From positions 1 to 61,405 of the forward strand of contig JBCCHV010000040.1 in the NCBI GenBank assembly GCA_039028635.1: a DNA stretch of 61,405 nt, read 5' to 3'. Under the pieces are notes generated by a model. That model saw nothing but the letters and a program-made list of their open reading frames with translations. It searched no databases and was not told where the DNA came from. Source of the stretch: Acidobacteriota bacterium. Lineage in GTDB: Bacteria; Acidobacteriota; Thermoanaerobaculia; Multivoradales; JBCCEF01. The translations under genes were made by a program, and so were the position numbers. Position 1 is the first letter of the stretch; each line of letters begins with the position of its first letter. Positions 52,969 through 61,320 of the stretch are shown here, one piece after another.

Positions 52969-54555
52969 TTGCGCTCACCGTCCCTCGACTACGTCTCCCC
53001 GCTGCCGCCGGTACGTTCGGGTATCGCCGACTACAGCGCCGATCTGCTGCCCCATCTGGCGCAGCGGGTCGACCTGCGGGTGGTGCGCCTGCCGGACCTG
53101 CCGGTGAGCGACGCGATGGTGCGCCGCTGGCTGCCGGTGGAGGCGTCTGCCCTCGGCCGCGACGATCGGGTGCCCCTTTACCAGATGGGGAACAACCCGT
53201 ACCACGCCGGAGTGCGGAAGCTGGCCCTCGAGTATCCCGGCGTGCTCACCCTGCACGACATCGTGCTGCACCATCTGTTGGCCGGTGAAACCCTCGGGGC
53301 GGGAGTCTTCGAGCCCTACCTCGAGGCGCTCGAGGAAGACCACGGTTGGATCGGCCGGGCGGTCGGTCAGCCGCGCTTCTGGGGTGGCTATTCGGATGCC
53401 GGCATCTTCGCGCTGCCGGCGCATCGCGGGCTATTGCGGCGCCAGCGCGGGGTGCTCGTCCACAGTCGCTGGGCGGCCGAGCTGTTGCGCGAGGAGGATC
53501 CCGACCTGGCGGTGCGGGCGGTGCCCATGGGGGTACCCCTGCCGCCGGCCGTCGACGCCGCCGAGGGGCGCGCTTACCGCGACCGCTGGGGGATTCCGCG
53601 CTCGGCGCCGTTGCTCGGCTCCTTCGGCTTCCAGACGCCGATCAAGCGCACCCTGTCGGCGCTCCACGCCCTAGTGGCGCCGGAGCTGCGTCACGTCCAC
53701 CTTTTGATCGTCGGCGAGGTGTCGCCGGAGCTCGACTACGAGACCGAGATCCAGCGCCTCGGCGTCGCCGAACGCGTCACCGTCACCGGCTTTGTCGACT
53801 TCGACGAGTTCCAGGCCGCCATCGCGGCGGTCGATCTGTGCATCAACCTGCGCTATCCCACCGCCGGTGAGACTTCCGCCTCGCTGCTGCGGGTGCTCGC
53901 CATGGGGCGCGGTGCGGTGGTCTCCGACTACGCCCAGTTCGCCGAGCTGCCGGCGGCGGTGGCGGCGCGGGTGCCCCTCGGCGGGCGCGAGCACGAGGCT
54001 CTGGTGGCGGCCCTCGTGGAGCTGTTGGAGGATCCCGGGAGGACCGTGGCGATGGGGCGGGCGGCGCGCGATCACGTGCGCCGGGAGCACGCCCCCGAGA
54101 AGGCTGCCGACGCCATCGCCGAGGCCTGCCGTGAGCTCGCCGAAGCAGCTCCCTTGGGAGCCGCGGGGGCCACTCTGCCGGTGCCGACCTCGATCGCCTG
54201 GGGCGAGATGGCCGGCTCCCTGGAGGTCGACGGGACCGGCCATGACTGGCACGAGGGCGAGCGTCGCCGGCTGCGGCTGCGGCTGCGCAACGGCGGCGCC
54301 TGCCGCTGGCTGGCGGCGCGCCGCGGGGCCGGTGGCGTGGCACTCGAAGTCCGCCTCGAAACGGCGCGCGGTGATCTGATGGCCGGCGTCCCCTGGCTGC
54401 CGCTGCCGCGCGACCTCGATCGCGGAGAGGAGGTCGAGCTCGAGGTGCCGGTGCGACGGCCTCCAGGCCGCTGTCGCCTGGTGATCGAGCCGCGGGTCGT
54501 CGGCGGCGCCTCCTTCGGTGATCTCGGCGGTCCGACCTGGGAGCGCGACCTGTGA
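52969..54555 (+). CDS. GT4-family glycosyltransferase with C-terminal beta-sandwich
   Basis: This 528-residue protein starts at TTG. Residues 1-380 form a GT-B fold of the GT4 kind (YVSPLPPVRSGIADYSADLL, LLGSFGFQTPIKRTLSALHA, RVTVTGFVDFDEFQAAIAAV, LRYPTAGETSASLLRVLAMG). The donor-binding glutamate lies in TAGETSASLLR. From residue 400 an Ig-like beta-sandwich follows (LEVDGTGHDWHEGERRRLRL, LEVPVRRPPGRCRLVIEPRV), an uncommon addition that might bind the acceptor. The GTGA overlap with the next gene couples them. The product is probably a surface or envelope glycan. Confidence 0.8.
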   Translation: MRSPSLDYVSPLPPVRSGIADYSADLLPHLAQRVDLRVVRLPDLPVSDAMVRRWLPVEASALGRDDRVPLYQMGNNPYHAGVRKLALEYPGVLTLHDIVLHHLLAGETLGAGVFEPYLEALEEDHGWIGRAVGQPRFWGGYSDAGIFALPAHRGLLRRQRGVLVHSRWAAELLREEDPDLAVRAVPMGVPLPPAVDAAEGRAYRDRWGIPRSAPLLGSFGFQTPIKRTLSALHALVAPELRHVHLLIVGEVSPELDYETEIQRLGVAERVTVTGFVDFDEFQAAIAAVDLCINLRYPTAGETSASLLRVLAMGRGAVVSDYAQFAELPAAVAARVPLGGREHEALVAALVELLEDPGRTVAMGRAARDHVRREHAPEKAADAIAEACRELAEAAPLGAAGATLPVPTSIAWGEMAGSLEVDGTGHDWHEGERRRLRLRLRNGGACRWLAARRGAGGVALEVRLETARGDLMAGVPWLPLPRDLDRGEEVELEVPVRRPPGRCRLVIEPRVVGGASFGDLGGPTWERDL

Positions 54556-56357
54556 GTGAGGTGGCGGCGAGCGTTCACCTGCGGCGCGACCTCGGACCGG
54601 CCAAGCCGTCCGGTCGCCTCGGCCGCTGGCTGCTCCGTCTGCTGCTGCTCGCCTTGATCGCGGGTGCCCTGACCATCGATCGCAGCTCGTGGCCGGCGCT
54701 GGTCGGCGACGAAGCGACCTATGCCATGCAGGCGGCGAGCCTGGCCTTCGATTTCGATCTGCGCTACGAGGCCGTCGACTACGAGCGCTTCGTCGCCGAC
54801 TGGGGACGCAAGCCCGAAGGCTTGATTCTGCAGAGTCGCGATGGCGGGGCCCGCATCACCTTTGGCAAACCGTTCTTGTACGCCCTCTACCTCGCCCCCT
54901 TCGTGCGCCTGGCGCCGGTGCAGGGTCCGCTGGTCGCCAACGCCCTGCTGCTCGCCCTCACGGCCCTGGTCTCGGCGCGCGTCCTGCGGCGCCGGCTAGG
55001 CCCCTCGGCGGATGCCTGGGTGGCGGTCTTCTGCTTTGCTTCGGTGACCTTCGCCTACACCTTCTGGGTTCACGCCGACCTCTTCCTGATGTGCACCACC
55101 GCACTCGGTCTGGCGGTCCTCGATCGGCCGCGGCGTGGGGCGCAGGAGCTCTATCGCGGCGAAGACGAGCTCTCGACGGGCCGTTGGCTGCTCGGCGGGG
55201 CCCTGCTGGCGGTGGCCGCCGCCTTCCGGCCCTTCTACCTGGCCTTTCTGCTGCCGGCCCTGGTCGCCCTGCCGCGGCGCCGCCGCGGCGTGGGAGCTCT
55301 GGCGCTGCTCGCCGGAGTCGTCCTCACCCTCGGCCTTTCCTCCGGCGGCCAATGGCTCGCCGGCGGTTCCTGGACCGGCTATGGCGGCGAGCGCCAGGGC
55401 TTCTACGATCGCACCGGCTATCCCGGCGTCGACTTCCCGGCGGACCAGTGGTCGCAGTCCGTCGAGCGCTGGGGCAACACTTCCTGGCTCCATGAGGGCG
55501 CCCTCGAGCGCCCCGTCGACGCCTCCCTGACGGCCTGGAACTCGCTCTACTTCCTGGTCGGGCGGAATGTCGGCGTGCTGCCCTATTTCCTGCCTTTGCT
55601 GGTCGGCCTTTTCGCCTTTCGCGGCGGCGTGCGCGGCTGGAGCCTGCTGCTCGCCGTCGGCCTGGCGGTGGCGGTGCTCTTCTGGCTGCGGCCGTTCAAC
55701 TTCTTCGGTGGCGGCGGGACTTTGGCCAACCGCTACTTCTTGCCCCTCTATCCAGCCTTTTGGTTCCTGGCGGAGCGCCCCGTGCGCGCCGCCTGGGCGC
55801 CGCTGATGGCGGTGTTGGCCGGACTCTTCCTGTTTCCCCTCTGGCTCGGGGCGCGGGACTATCCGATCGGCGACGACGGTCGCTACGGCCACGTCGCGCC
55901 ACTGGCGCAACGCTTCCTGCCCTACGAGACCTCGCAAAGCCACATCCCCGGCGGCCGCGACGTCAACCACCGCGGGTTGTGGATCAAGTTCCCGCAGTCG
56001 GGGGCGCGACCGCGCGATGGCGGGGCTCGCCTGGAGCTCGATGGCGCGCGTCAGGGCGAGCTGCTGATCGGCAGCCCGCAGCCCCTCGAATCGTTGGTCT
56101 TGAGCTTTGGTCGCCAGGCGCCGAGCGTCCTCGAGGTCGAAGGTGGCGAGCTCGGTGACCGGCTGCTAAGGGGCACCGGGGGCGTCGCCTTCACCGTCCT
56201 TTTCGATCGCCCGCGAGCGGTCCATCCGATGTGGTGGACTTGGGAGGACGTCTACCTCTATCGCCTGCGGCTGCGCCTCCCCGAGGCTCCGCCGCTGGCC
56301 ATGCCGTTCACCATTTCCACCGCCGGCTGGTCGACGGAGAACACGCCCCATGAGTGA
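54552..56357 (+). CDS. GT-C type membrane glycosyltransferase
   Basis: This 601-residue protein has a GTG start overlapping the previous stop (GTGA). A first membrane segment (WLLRLLLLALIAGALTIDRS) is followed by a periplasmic loop with the GDEATYAMQA motif, the aspartate-glutamate pair of GT-C transferases (PMT/ArnT-like). About nine further membrane segments follow (LLALTALVSARVLRR, LLAVGLAVAVLFWL, LMAVLAGLFLFPLWL). The C-terminal 130 residues look soluble and beta-rich. It probably transfers a sugar from a polyprenyl-phosphate donor on the periplasmic face. It forms a coupled pair with the GT4 enzyme. Confidence 0.75.
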   Translation: MSEVAASVHLRRDLGPAKPSGRLGRWLLRLLLLALIAGALTIDRSSWPALVGDEATYAMQAASLAFDFDLRYEAVDYERFVADWGRKPEGLILQSRDGGARITFGKPFLYALYLAPFVRLAPVQGPLVANALLLALTALVSARVLRRRLGPSADAWVAVFCFASVTFAYTFWVHADLFLMCTTALGLAVLDRPRRGAQELYRGEDELSTGRWLLGGALLAVAAAFRPFYLAFLLPALVALPRRRRGVGALALLAGVVLTLGLSSGGQWLAGGSWTGYGGERQGFYDRTGYPGVDFPADQWSQSVERWGNTSWLHEGALERPVDASLTAWNSLYFLVGRNVGVLPYFLPLLVGLFAFRGGVRGWSLLLAVGLAVAVLFWLRPFNFFGGGGTLANRYFLPLYPAFWFLAERPVRAAWAPLMAVLAGLFLFPLWLGARDYPIGDDGRYGHVAPLAQRFLPYETSQSHIPGGRDVNHRGLWIKFPQSGARPRDGGARLELDGARQGELLIGSPQPLESLVLSFGRQAPSVLEVEGGELGDRLLRGTGGVAFTVLFDRPRAVHPMWWTWEDVYLYRLRLRLPEAPPLAMPFTISTAGWSTENTPHE

Positions 56358-56916
56358 CGCCCCGAGTTGGATCATCGAAGTCCGCAAACGCCTCGAGACC
56401 CCCGGCAAGGAGCCGCTGGTGGAGGGCACCGCCCGCCGCTCCGTGATGGTGGGGCTGAGCGTCGACGCCGGGGAGCTCTGGGTGCTGATGATCCGGCGCT
56501 TCGGGGATCGCTGGGGCAGCGCCGCTTTCCCCGGCTCCGACGTCGAGCCCGGAGAGGACGTCTGGACGGCGGCCTTGCGCGGCGCCGAGGACGAGATCGA
56601 CCTGCCTCAGAAGGCGGTGCTACGCCTGGGCGAGCTCGATGGCGTCGAAGATGTCTCCGGCGGTCTGGTGACCCCCTGCATCGGCGCCTTGCCGGCGAAG
56701 TTCGAGGCCAAAGCCTTGGGCGACGACGTCGACGAGGTCTTCCGGGTTCCCTTGTCGGTGCTCAACAACCCTCAGCTCGTCGAGGAGGAAATCGTCGAGG
56801 TCGAAGGGGTGCAGCGCCGGGTGCGCAGCTACCACGTCGGCGGGCGGCGCATCTGGGGCCTGGCGGTCTACATCCTCGAAGACCTCATGGAGAGGCTCCA
56901 GGGAGAGCCGAGCTAG
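56350..56916 (+). CDS. Nudix-fold protein with degenerate catalytic box
   Basis: This 188-residue protein resembles CoA-pyrophosphatase-type Nudix hydrolases (RRSVMVGLSVDAGELWVLMI, FGDRWGSAAFPGSDVEPGED, VWTAALRGAEDEIDL). The Nudix box GX5EX7REUXEEXGU is altered: RE becomes RG, EE becomes DE and the G becomes D, so activity may be weak or lost. It overlaps the preceding gene by 8 bases. Two hairpins lie downstream. It could act as a sensor or housekeeping hydrolase; no substrate can be named. Confidence 0.75.
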   Translation: MSDAPSWIIEVRKRLETPGKEPLVEGTARRSVMVGLSVDAGELWVLMIRRFGDRWGSAAFPGSDVEPGEDVWTAALRGAEDEIDLPQKAVLRLGELDGVEDVSGGLVTPCIGALPAKFEAKALGDDVDEVFRVPLSVLNNPQLVEEEIVEVEGVQRRVRSYHVGGRRIWGLAVYILEDLMERLQGEPS

Positions 56917-56937
56917 CCCGCCCTTCTTCTGGGCAGC

Positions 56938-56970
56938 AAAAAGGAGCGGCCGCCGGATGCGGACCGCTCC
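56938..56970 (-). terminator. Rho-independent terminator of the protease gene
   Basis: On the minus strand, GGAGCGG and CCGCTCC form a 7-bp stem around a 14-base loop, followed directly by TTTTTGC. It lies 47 bases past the protease stop. Confidence 0.8.
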
Positions 56971-56979
56971 TGTCCACGG

Positions 56980-57002
56980 CCGGCAGCGTCTGCCGCTGCC
57001 GG
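56980..57002 (+). terminator. Terminator-like hairpin for the Nudix gene end
   Basis: CCGGCAGCG-TCTGC-CGCTGCCGG forms a 9-bp stem followed on the plus strand by TCTTCTCTTG, a pyrimidine-rich but not pure T tract. It lies between the convergent Nudix and protease genes. Confidence 0.6.
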
Positions 57003-57016
57003 TCTTCTCTTGCTCT

Positions 57017-57937
57017 CTACAGGCTCGGCTTGAAGGTCGAGACCATGGCGTGCATGCGCGCCGTCTGGCCGGCGGTGAAGGTGTTCATGCAGGCGTCGTC
57101 GGTGTAGTCCATGAAGTTGAAGATCGGGTCCGGCCCGCCCCCGGCGCAGGTGTCGCGGCCGACCGGGCAGCCGTAGGCTGGGCTGGCTTCGGCGGCGGTG
57201 TCGGACACCGAGTCGCCGGGTGCGGCGCAGCCGCCCTGGAAGGTGTGGAACAGGCCGAGGTAGTGACCGACCTCGTGGGTTCCCGTGTCGCCGAGGTTGT
57301 AGGGGGCCGCGGAGCCGCCGGGCAGGGAGGAGTGCAGCAGCACGACGCCGTGCCAGAAGCTGCTCTCGGGGTAGGAATCCGGGAAGTAGGCCCATCCCAG
57401 AATGCCCTGGGCCGGGTTGCAGGTGTAGATGTTGAGGGTGGTGGCGGTGTTGACCGTCAGCGCCTGCTTCATGCGGCGCTCCTGGTTGGTGGTCAGGCAG
57501 CGGTCGAACCAGCGGTTGCTGCGCGTCCGGGTCACCTGGTCGAGGGTGAAGGAGAAGCCGGTGCCAGCGAAGGACGCGTTGAGGACGGCGATCTGGTCGT
57601 CGATCATCTGCTGCGTGAGGTTGCCCGTCTCGACTCCCCGGCGGCGCTTGTAGACGACGTGGAAGGCGACCGGGATGTCGATGGAAGCGGCCGACTGCGG
57701 CGAGAAGGCGTTGGCCTCGATCCAGTCGTCCACCTGGGCCTTGAGCTGGGCCACGTGGTCCGGGTGCGGGTGCTCGACGCCGCAGCGAACGCCGCGGTTG
57801 ATCTTGCCGTCCTCGCCCAGGAAGTGGATGTCCTGCTTCGGAATGAAGCGATCGGCCTTGGCGCTGTAGTCATCGCTGGCCAAGGCACCGACGGCGATCA
57901 TGAGACCGATCAAGGTCAGTAGGGCAGTCTTCTTCAT
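57017..57937 (-). CDS. Secreted M43-type zinc metalloprotease
   Basis: This 306-residue precursor has a signal peptide (KKTALLTLIGLMIAVGALA). The zinc motif HEVGHYLGLFH starts at H221, giving H221, H225 and H231, the metzincin pattern HExxHxxGxxH. A Met-turn follows as NFMDYTDDAC near residue 275. Cysteines in the catalytic domain (CAAPGDSVSD, CPVGRDTCAG) suit a disulfide-bonded secreted enzyme. The family includes pappalysin and cytophagalysin-like proteases. It probably acts outside the cell. The gene has its own promoter and terminator and is not part of the neighbouring operons. Confidence 0.92.
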   Translation of the reverse strand: MKKTALLTLIGLMIAVGALASDDYSAKADRFIPKQDIHFLGEDGKINRGVRCGVEHPHPDHVAQLKAQVDDWIEANAFSPQSAASIDIPVAFHVVYKRRRGVETGNLTQQMIDDQIAVLNASFAGTGFSFTLDQVTRTRSNRWFDRCLTTNQERRMKQALTVNTATTLNIYTCNPAQGILGWAYFPDSYPESSFWHGVVLLHSSLPGGSAAPYNLGDTGTHEVGHYLGLFHTFQGGCAAPGDSVSDTAAEASPAYGCPVGRDTCAGGGPDPIFNFMDYTDDACMNTFTAGQTARMHAMVSTFKPSL

Positions 57938-58129
57938 CTTCGTCCTCCTGAATGGTGGTGAGTCCTGAAGTCGGGGTCGCCATTCGGCGAGCCCGACCCG
58001 CGAGTTGCGAAACCAACAGAAAAAAATGCAGGGCGATCGGGCTGCGGGTGTTCCGCCAGCCGGCGGCGAGGCGCGACCGAAGGGCGGCCGCCGCGAGTTG
58101 GGGAGACATCTCGAGCCGGATCGAGATCG

Positions 58130-58157
58130 ATCGTACAGATTCCCTTGAGCAAGTCAA
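58130..58157 (-). promoter_or_regulatory. Putative promoter of the protease gene
   Basis: On the minus strand TTGACT (58152-58157) and TACGAT (58130-58135) are 16 bases apart. It would give a leader of about 185 bases before the protease ATG at 57937. An AT-rich stretch with two palindromic boxes lies directly upstream of the -35 hexamer. Confidence 0.5.
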
Positions 58158-58160
58158 GAA

Positions 58161-58194
58161 GAATATTCTGTTTTTATGATTATCCTGAATATTC
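58161..58194. promoter_or_regulatory. Two GAATATTC boxes upstream of the protease promoter
   Basis: The 8-base palindrome GAATATTC occurs at 58161-58168 and 58187-58194 with AT-rich sequence between. The first box is 3 bases upstream of the -35 hexamer. Two identical palindromes 26 bases apart (about 2.5 helical turns) in a GC-rich genome suggest a regulator binding site or an UP-like element. Confidence 0.5.
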
Positions 58195-58239
58195 GATGGG
58201 ATTGGCGAGTACTGCTCGATCTGCAGGATGACCGGCCGC

Positions 58240-58368
58240 GAGGCGGACGACCGGTGCGTTCGCTGGGCCGCTCGAGGGGGGCGCCTCTAGCCCTTCTGGC
58301 CGGGCGCTCCTGAAATAAACATCAGGCGCTGAGCAAGTCGCGACGCGACTTGTTCAGCAGCCTGCTAG
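58240..58368. repeat. Dispersed intergenic repeat, copy 3 (right part)
   Basis: This partial copy keeps the right part of the family: the hairpin GAGGGGGGCGCCTCTAGCCC, the ACATCAGGCGCTGA segment and the terminal TTCAGCAGCCTGCTAG. The left end is missing or unrecognisable. The terminal CTAG overlaps and supplies the TAG stop of the PLP-enzyme gene on the minus strand. Confidence 0.7.
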
Positions 58369-59537
58369 GGGAGCTGCTGGAGGGCCGCCATGAGGCGGGA
58401 GACGTCGTCCTGTTGGTGATAGACGCCGAAGCCGAAGCGCAGGCGATCGTCGCGGTAGTCGGTGGCGATCCCGGCATCGGTCAGTAGAGCGTGGAGCTCG
58501 CCAGCCTGCGGCGTGCGGAAGGTCAAGAAGTGACCCCGGGGCTCGATCTCCCGGCCTGGCAGGAGGTTGGCGAGGCTGAGGTCGTGGTGGCGAAGGCTCG
58601 GGAGCTGGTCGAGGAATTGCGCCTGGAGACCCTGGACGTGGCGGTGAATCGCCGCCACGTCGACCCCCTGCTGATCGAGCCAGCGCTGCACTGCGACCAG
58701 CCGATAGAGGCCGGTATGGTCGAAGGTGGCGCCGAAGAAGCGATAGCCATCGGGGCTGTAGGGGACCCGCTGAGTGGCTTCCTCGGGGCTCTGGGAGAGG
58801 TCGCCGAAGGCGGCGAACCAGCCGGTGTCGCGGGGTCTCAGGCCAAACCCCGGCGGGCAGTGCAGAAAGCAGATGCCTTCGCCGCTCATCGCGTACTTGT
58901 AGCCGCCGGCGGTGTAGAAGATGCGCTCCTCGAGGGCCGAGAGGTCCGTCGGCAGGGCCATGAAGCCGTGGTAGCCGTCGACCACCACGAAGGTCTCATG
59001 GCTCGGGATGGCCGCGATCAGGGCAGCCAGGTCCGGCACCGCGTAGCCGGAATTGAAGAACACCTGGCTGAAGTACACGAGGTCGTGACCGCCGGCCGCG
59101 GCGGCCGCCGAAAAGCGCTCGGGAAAGCTCTCGAAGGGCTCGACGGCGACCCGCTCGACGTCCGCCGTACCGGCCTCTTCGAGGCGTAGCGCCTGGCGCT
59201 GGAAGCTGTGGAACTCACCATCCGTGGCGAGGATTCGGAGCCGCTGGCCGGGCCGAAAACAGGACAGGATGCGGACCAGAAAGTCGTGGACGCTGGGCCC
59301 CACGGCAATCGCCTCGGGGCGCGAGAGGCCGAGGCGGCGGGCGATCCAGCGCTGCGCCTCCGGTAGCACATCGCCGAGCACCTTCTGCCATTTGGTGTCC
59401 GCCAACCGAGCGGCGTCGAGCCAGTGTTGCTGCTGGGCATCGAAGGTGACGTCGGGCCACAGATGGTGACTGTGAGCGGCGAAGTGAAGGCGATCGGGGG
59501 AGTCCGCGAAGGCGCGAGAAAAGTGACCCTTGAGCAT
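58365..59537 (-). CDS. Kynureninase-like PLP-dependent enzyme
   Basis: This 390-residue class V fold-type I PLP enzyme has an N-terminal FAAHSHHLWPDVTFDA motif and a likely PLP lysine K214 in YTAGGYKYAMSGEG, with VVVDGYHGF as the PLP-binding aspartate region. The pattern matches kynureninase-like proteins more than sulfur-mobilising cysteine desulfurases, which would carry a catalytic cysteine loop. Kynureninases convert kynurenine to anthranilate and alanine. The gene is divergent from an aryl-CoA ligase-like gene that could use anthranilate. The stop codon lies inside repeat copy 3, so its last residues may have been changed by the repeat insertion. Confidence 0.7.
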   Translation of the reverse strand: MLKGHFSRAFADSPDRLHFAAHSHHLWPDVTFDAQQQHWLDAARLADTKWQKVLGDVLPEAQRWIARRLGLSRPEAIAVGPSVHDFLVRILSCFRPGQRLRILATDGEFHSFQRQALRLEEAGTADVERVAVEPFESFPERFSAAAAAGGHDLVYFSQVFFNSGYAVPDLAALIAAIPSHETFVVVDGYHGFMALPTDLSALEERIFYTAGGYKYAMSGEGICFLHCPPGFGLRPRDTGWFAAFGDLSQSPEEATQRVPYSPDGYRFFGATFDHTGLYRLVAVQRWLDQQGVDVAAIHRHVQGLQAQFLDQLPSLRHHDLSLANLLPGREIEPRGHFLTFRTPQAGELHALLTDAGIATDYRDDRLRFGFGVYHQQDDVSRLMAALQQLP

Positions 59538-59562
59538 GGTGAATCGACTCTACCAGGGCGCT

Positions 59563-59586
59563 CGATGCGGTAGATTCAGCGCATCG
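59563..59586. promoter_or_regulatory. Inverted repeat in divergent promoter region
   Basis: CGATGCG-(GTAGATTCAG)-CGCATCG has perfect 7-bp arms in the 143-base region between the PLP enzyme and the CoA ligase. The centre holds TAGATT, a possible plus-strand -10 box. A shared operator for both genes is plausible but inferred. Confidence 0.45.
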
Positions 59587-59680
59587 CTTCACCTTCGATG
59601 GGTCCTATCCCGCCGTTGACCGATCGCCATTCCAGAATGCTCGGCGGCGCCGGGTCCGGCCACGGAGATTCAGGAGAATC

Positions 59681-61216
59681 ATGGTCAAAGCGCAGCCAGT
59701 GACCGGCAATATCGCGCACCTGTTCCTAGACCGCCGTCTACAGGACGGGGACGCCGAGCGGGTCGCCCTACATTTGGTCGATGGCGACTGGACCTATCGC
59801 GAGGTCCACGCCGCCGCCGAGGCCCTCGCCGCGGAGCTGCGACGGCGCGGCGTCGGGCGCGGCGATCGGGTGTTGATCGCACAGCCCGACGGCGCCGAAT
59901 ACGTCGCTTCACTGTTCGCAATCCTGAAGGTCGGCGCGGTGGTGGTGATGCTCAATCCGCGGCTGCAGGAGGAGACCCTGCGCTTTCTCTTCGATCAGAC
60001 CGCGGCGCCTTGGGCCTTGATCCATCCGGAGGTCGAGGGGGCCTTCCGGCGAGCCGCTGACGGGGCGGACCATCACCCCGAGCTACTGCTCCTCGGCGGC
60101 GCTGCCGGCTGGCCCTGCGAGCGGCCGCCAGAGGCCGAGAGCACCACCCTGGCAGTCGCCGCCGACGAGCCCGCCCTGTGGCTCTTCTCGGGCGGCACGA
60201 CGGGCTTTCCGAAGGCCGTCGTGCAGCCCCATCGTTCCTTCGCCAACACCACCGAGCTCTATGCTCAACGCGCCCTCGGCTATCGCCGCGACGACGTCAC
60301 CTTGGCGGTGCCCAAGCTCTACTTCGGCTATGCCACCGGCTCGGCCCTGTTCTTTCCCTTCTCCGTCGGTGCGGCGACGGTGCTCTTCGCCGAGCACCCA
60401 ACGGCGGCGATTCTGTTCGATCTCATCGCCCGCTTTCGGCCGTCCATCCTGATCAACGTTCCCACCATGATCGGTCAAATGCTGGGCGATCCCGGCGCCG
60501 GCGAGCGCGATCTCTCCTGCCTACGCTTCGCCACCTCCGCCGGGGAAGCCTTGCCGGTGCCGCTCTACGAGCGCTGGCGCGACACCTTCGGCGTCGAGCT
60601 GCTCGATGGTCTCGGGACAGCCGAGATGTGGCATGTCTTTCTGTCCAATCTGCCGGGAGCGGTCCGCCCCGGAACCCTCGGACGCTGCGTGCCGGGATTC
60701 GAGATCAAGGTCTGCAATGACGCCGGCGCCGAGGTGCCGGCCGGCCAGGTGGGGCGTCTGTGGGTGCGTGGCGCCTCCCGTGCCCTCGAGTACTGGCGCA
60801 ACCCGGAGAAAACCGAGCAGGCCTTCCGCGGCGACTGGTTCATCGGCGGCGACCTGGTGTGCCGCGATGACGACGGCTATGTCACCTACTGCGGCCGCGG
60901 CGACGACAGCCTCAAGGTGGGCGGCAAGTGGCTGGCGCCACAGGAGGTCGAGAGCTGTCTGATGCGCCACCCGCAGGTCGAGGAGTGCGCCGTCGTCGGG
61001 ATCGAGAACGCCGCCGGACTGGTCAAGCCCTGCGCGGTGGTGCGGGTGCGGTCACCGCGTCCGGGCCTCGAGGACGACCTCAAAGCCCACGTCCTGGCCC
61101 ACCTCGAGCCCTACAAGCATCCCCGCCGAGTGGTGCTGGTCGAAGACTTCCCACGCACCCACCTCGGCAAGATCGACCGCGGGGCGTTGAAGCGCAGCCT
61201 CAGTCAAGCGCAGTGA
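59681..61216 (+). CDS. Acyl/aryl-CoA ligase, benzoate-CoA ligase-like
   Basis: This 511-residue ANL-superfamily enzyme activates a carboxylate with ATP and joins it to CoA. Motifs seen are the P-loop SGGTTGFPKAVVQPH (about residue 170), the A5 motif LDGLGTAEMWHVFLS and the A8 region YCGRGDDSLKVGGKWL. The catalytic lysine lies in HLGKIDRGALKR near the end. The substrate-pocket region AVPKLYFGYATGSALFFPFS resembles benzoate- and aminobenzoate-CoA ligases. The divergent kynureninase-like gene suggests that anthranilate could be the acid used. It is followed directly by repeat sequence. Confidence 0.8.
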   Translation: MVKAQPVTGNIAHLFLDRRLQDGDAERVALHLVDGDWTYREVHAAAEALAAELRRRGVGRGDRVLIAQPDGAEYVASLFAILKVGAVVVMLNPRLQEETLRFLFDQTAAPWALIHPEVEGAFRRAADGADHHPELLLLGGAAGWPCERPPEAESTTLAVAADEPALWLFSGGTTGFPKAVVQPHRSFANTTELYAQRALGYRRDDVTLAVPKLYFGYATGSALFFPFSVGAATVLFAEHPTAAILFDLIARFRPSILINVPTMIGQMLGDPGAGERDLSCLRFATSAGEALPVPLYERWRDTFGVELLDGLGTAEMWHVFLSNLPGAVRPGTLGRCVPGFEIKVCNDAGAEVPAGQVGRLWVRGASRALEYWRNPEKTEQAFRGDWFIGGDLVCRDDDGYVTYCGRGDDSLKVGGKWLAPQEVESCLMRHPQVEECAVVGIENAAGLVKPCAVVRVRSPRPGLEDDLKAHVLAHLEPYKHPRRVVLVEDFPRTHLGKIDRGALKRSLSQAQ

Positions 61217-61230
61217 CGCCTGAGATCGGG

Positions 61231-61320
61231 CGCCAAGGGCGGGGTGAAGGCGAACGACATGTGCGTCGCCGGGCCGCGCAGGCCTGAGGGGGGCGCCTCT
61301 CGCCCCCCTGAGACAGACAG
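61231..61320. repeat. Dispersed repeat, truncated copy 4a
   Basis: This segment matches the middle of copy 2 (GGGGTGAAGGCGAACGACAT, the GGGGGGCGCC hairpin and CCCCCCTGAGACAGACAG). It lacks both the left end and the right inverted end and runs directly into the next copy. Confidence 0.7.
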
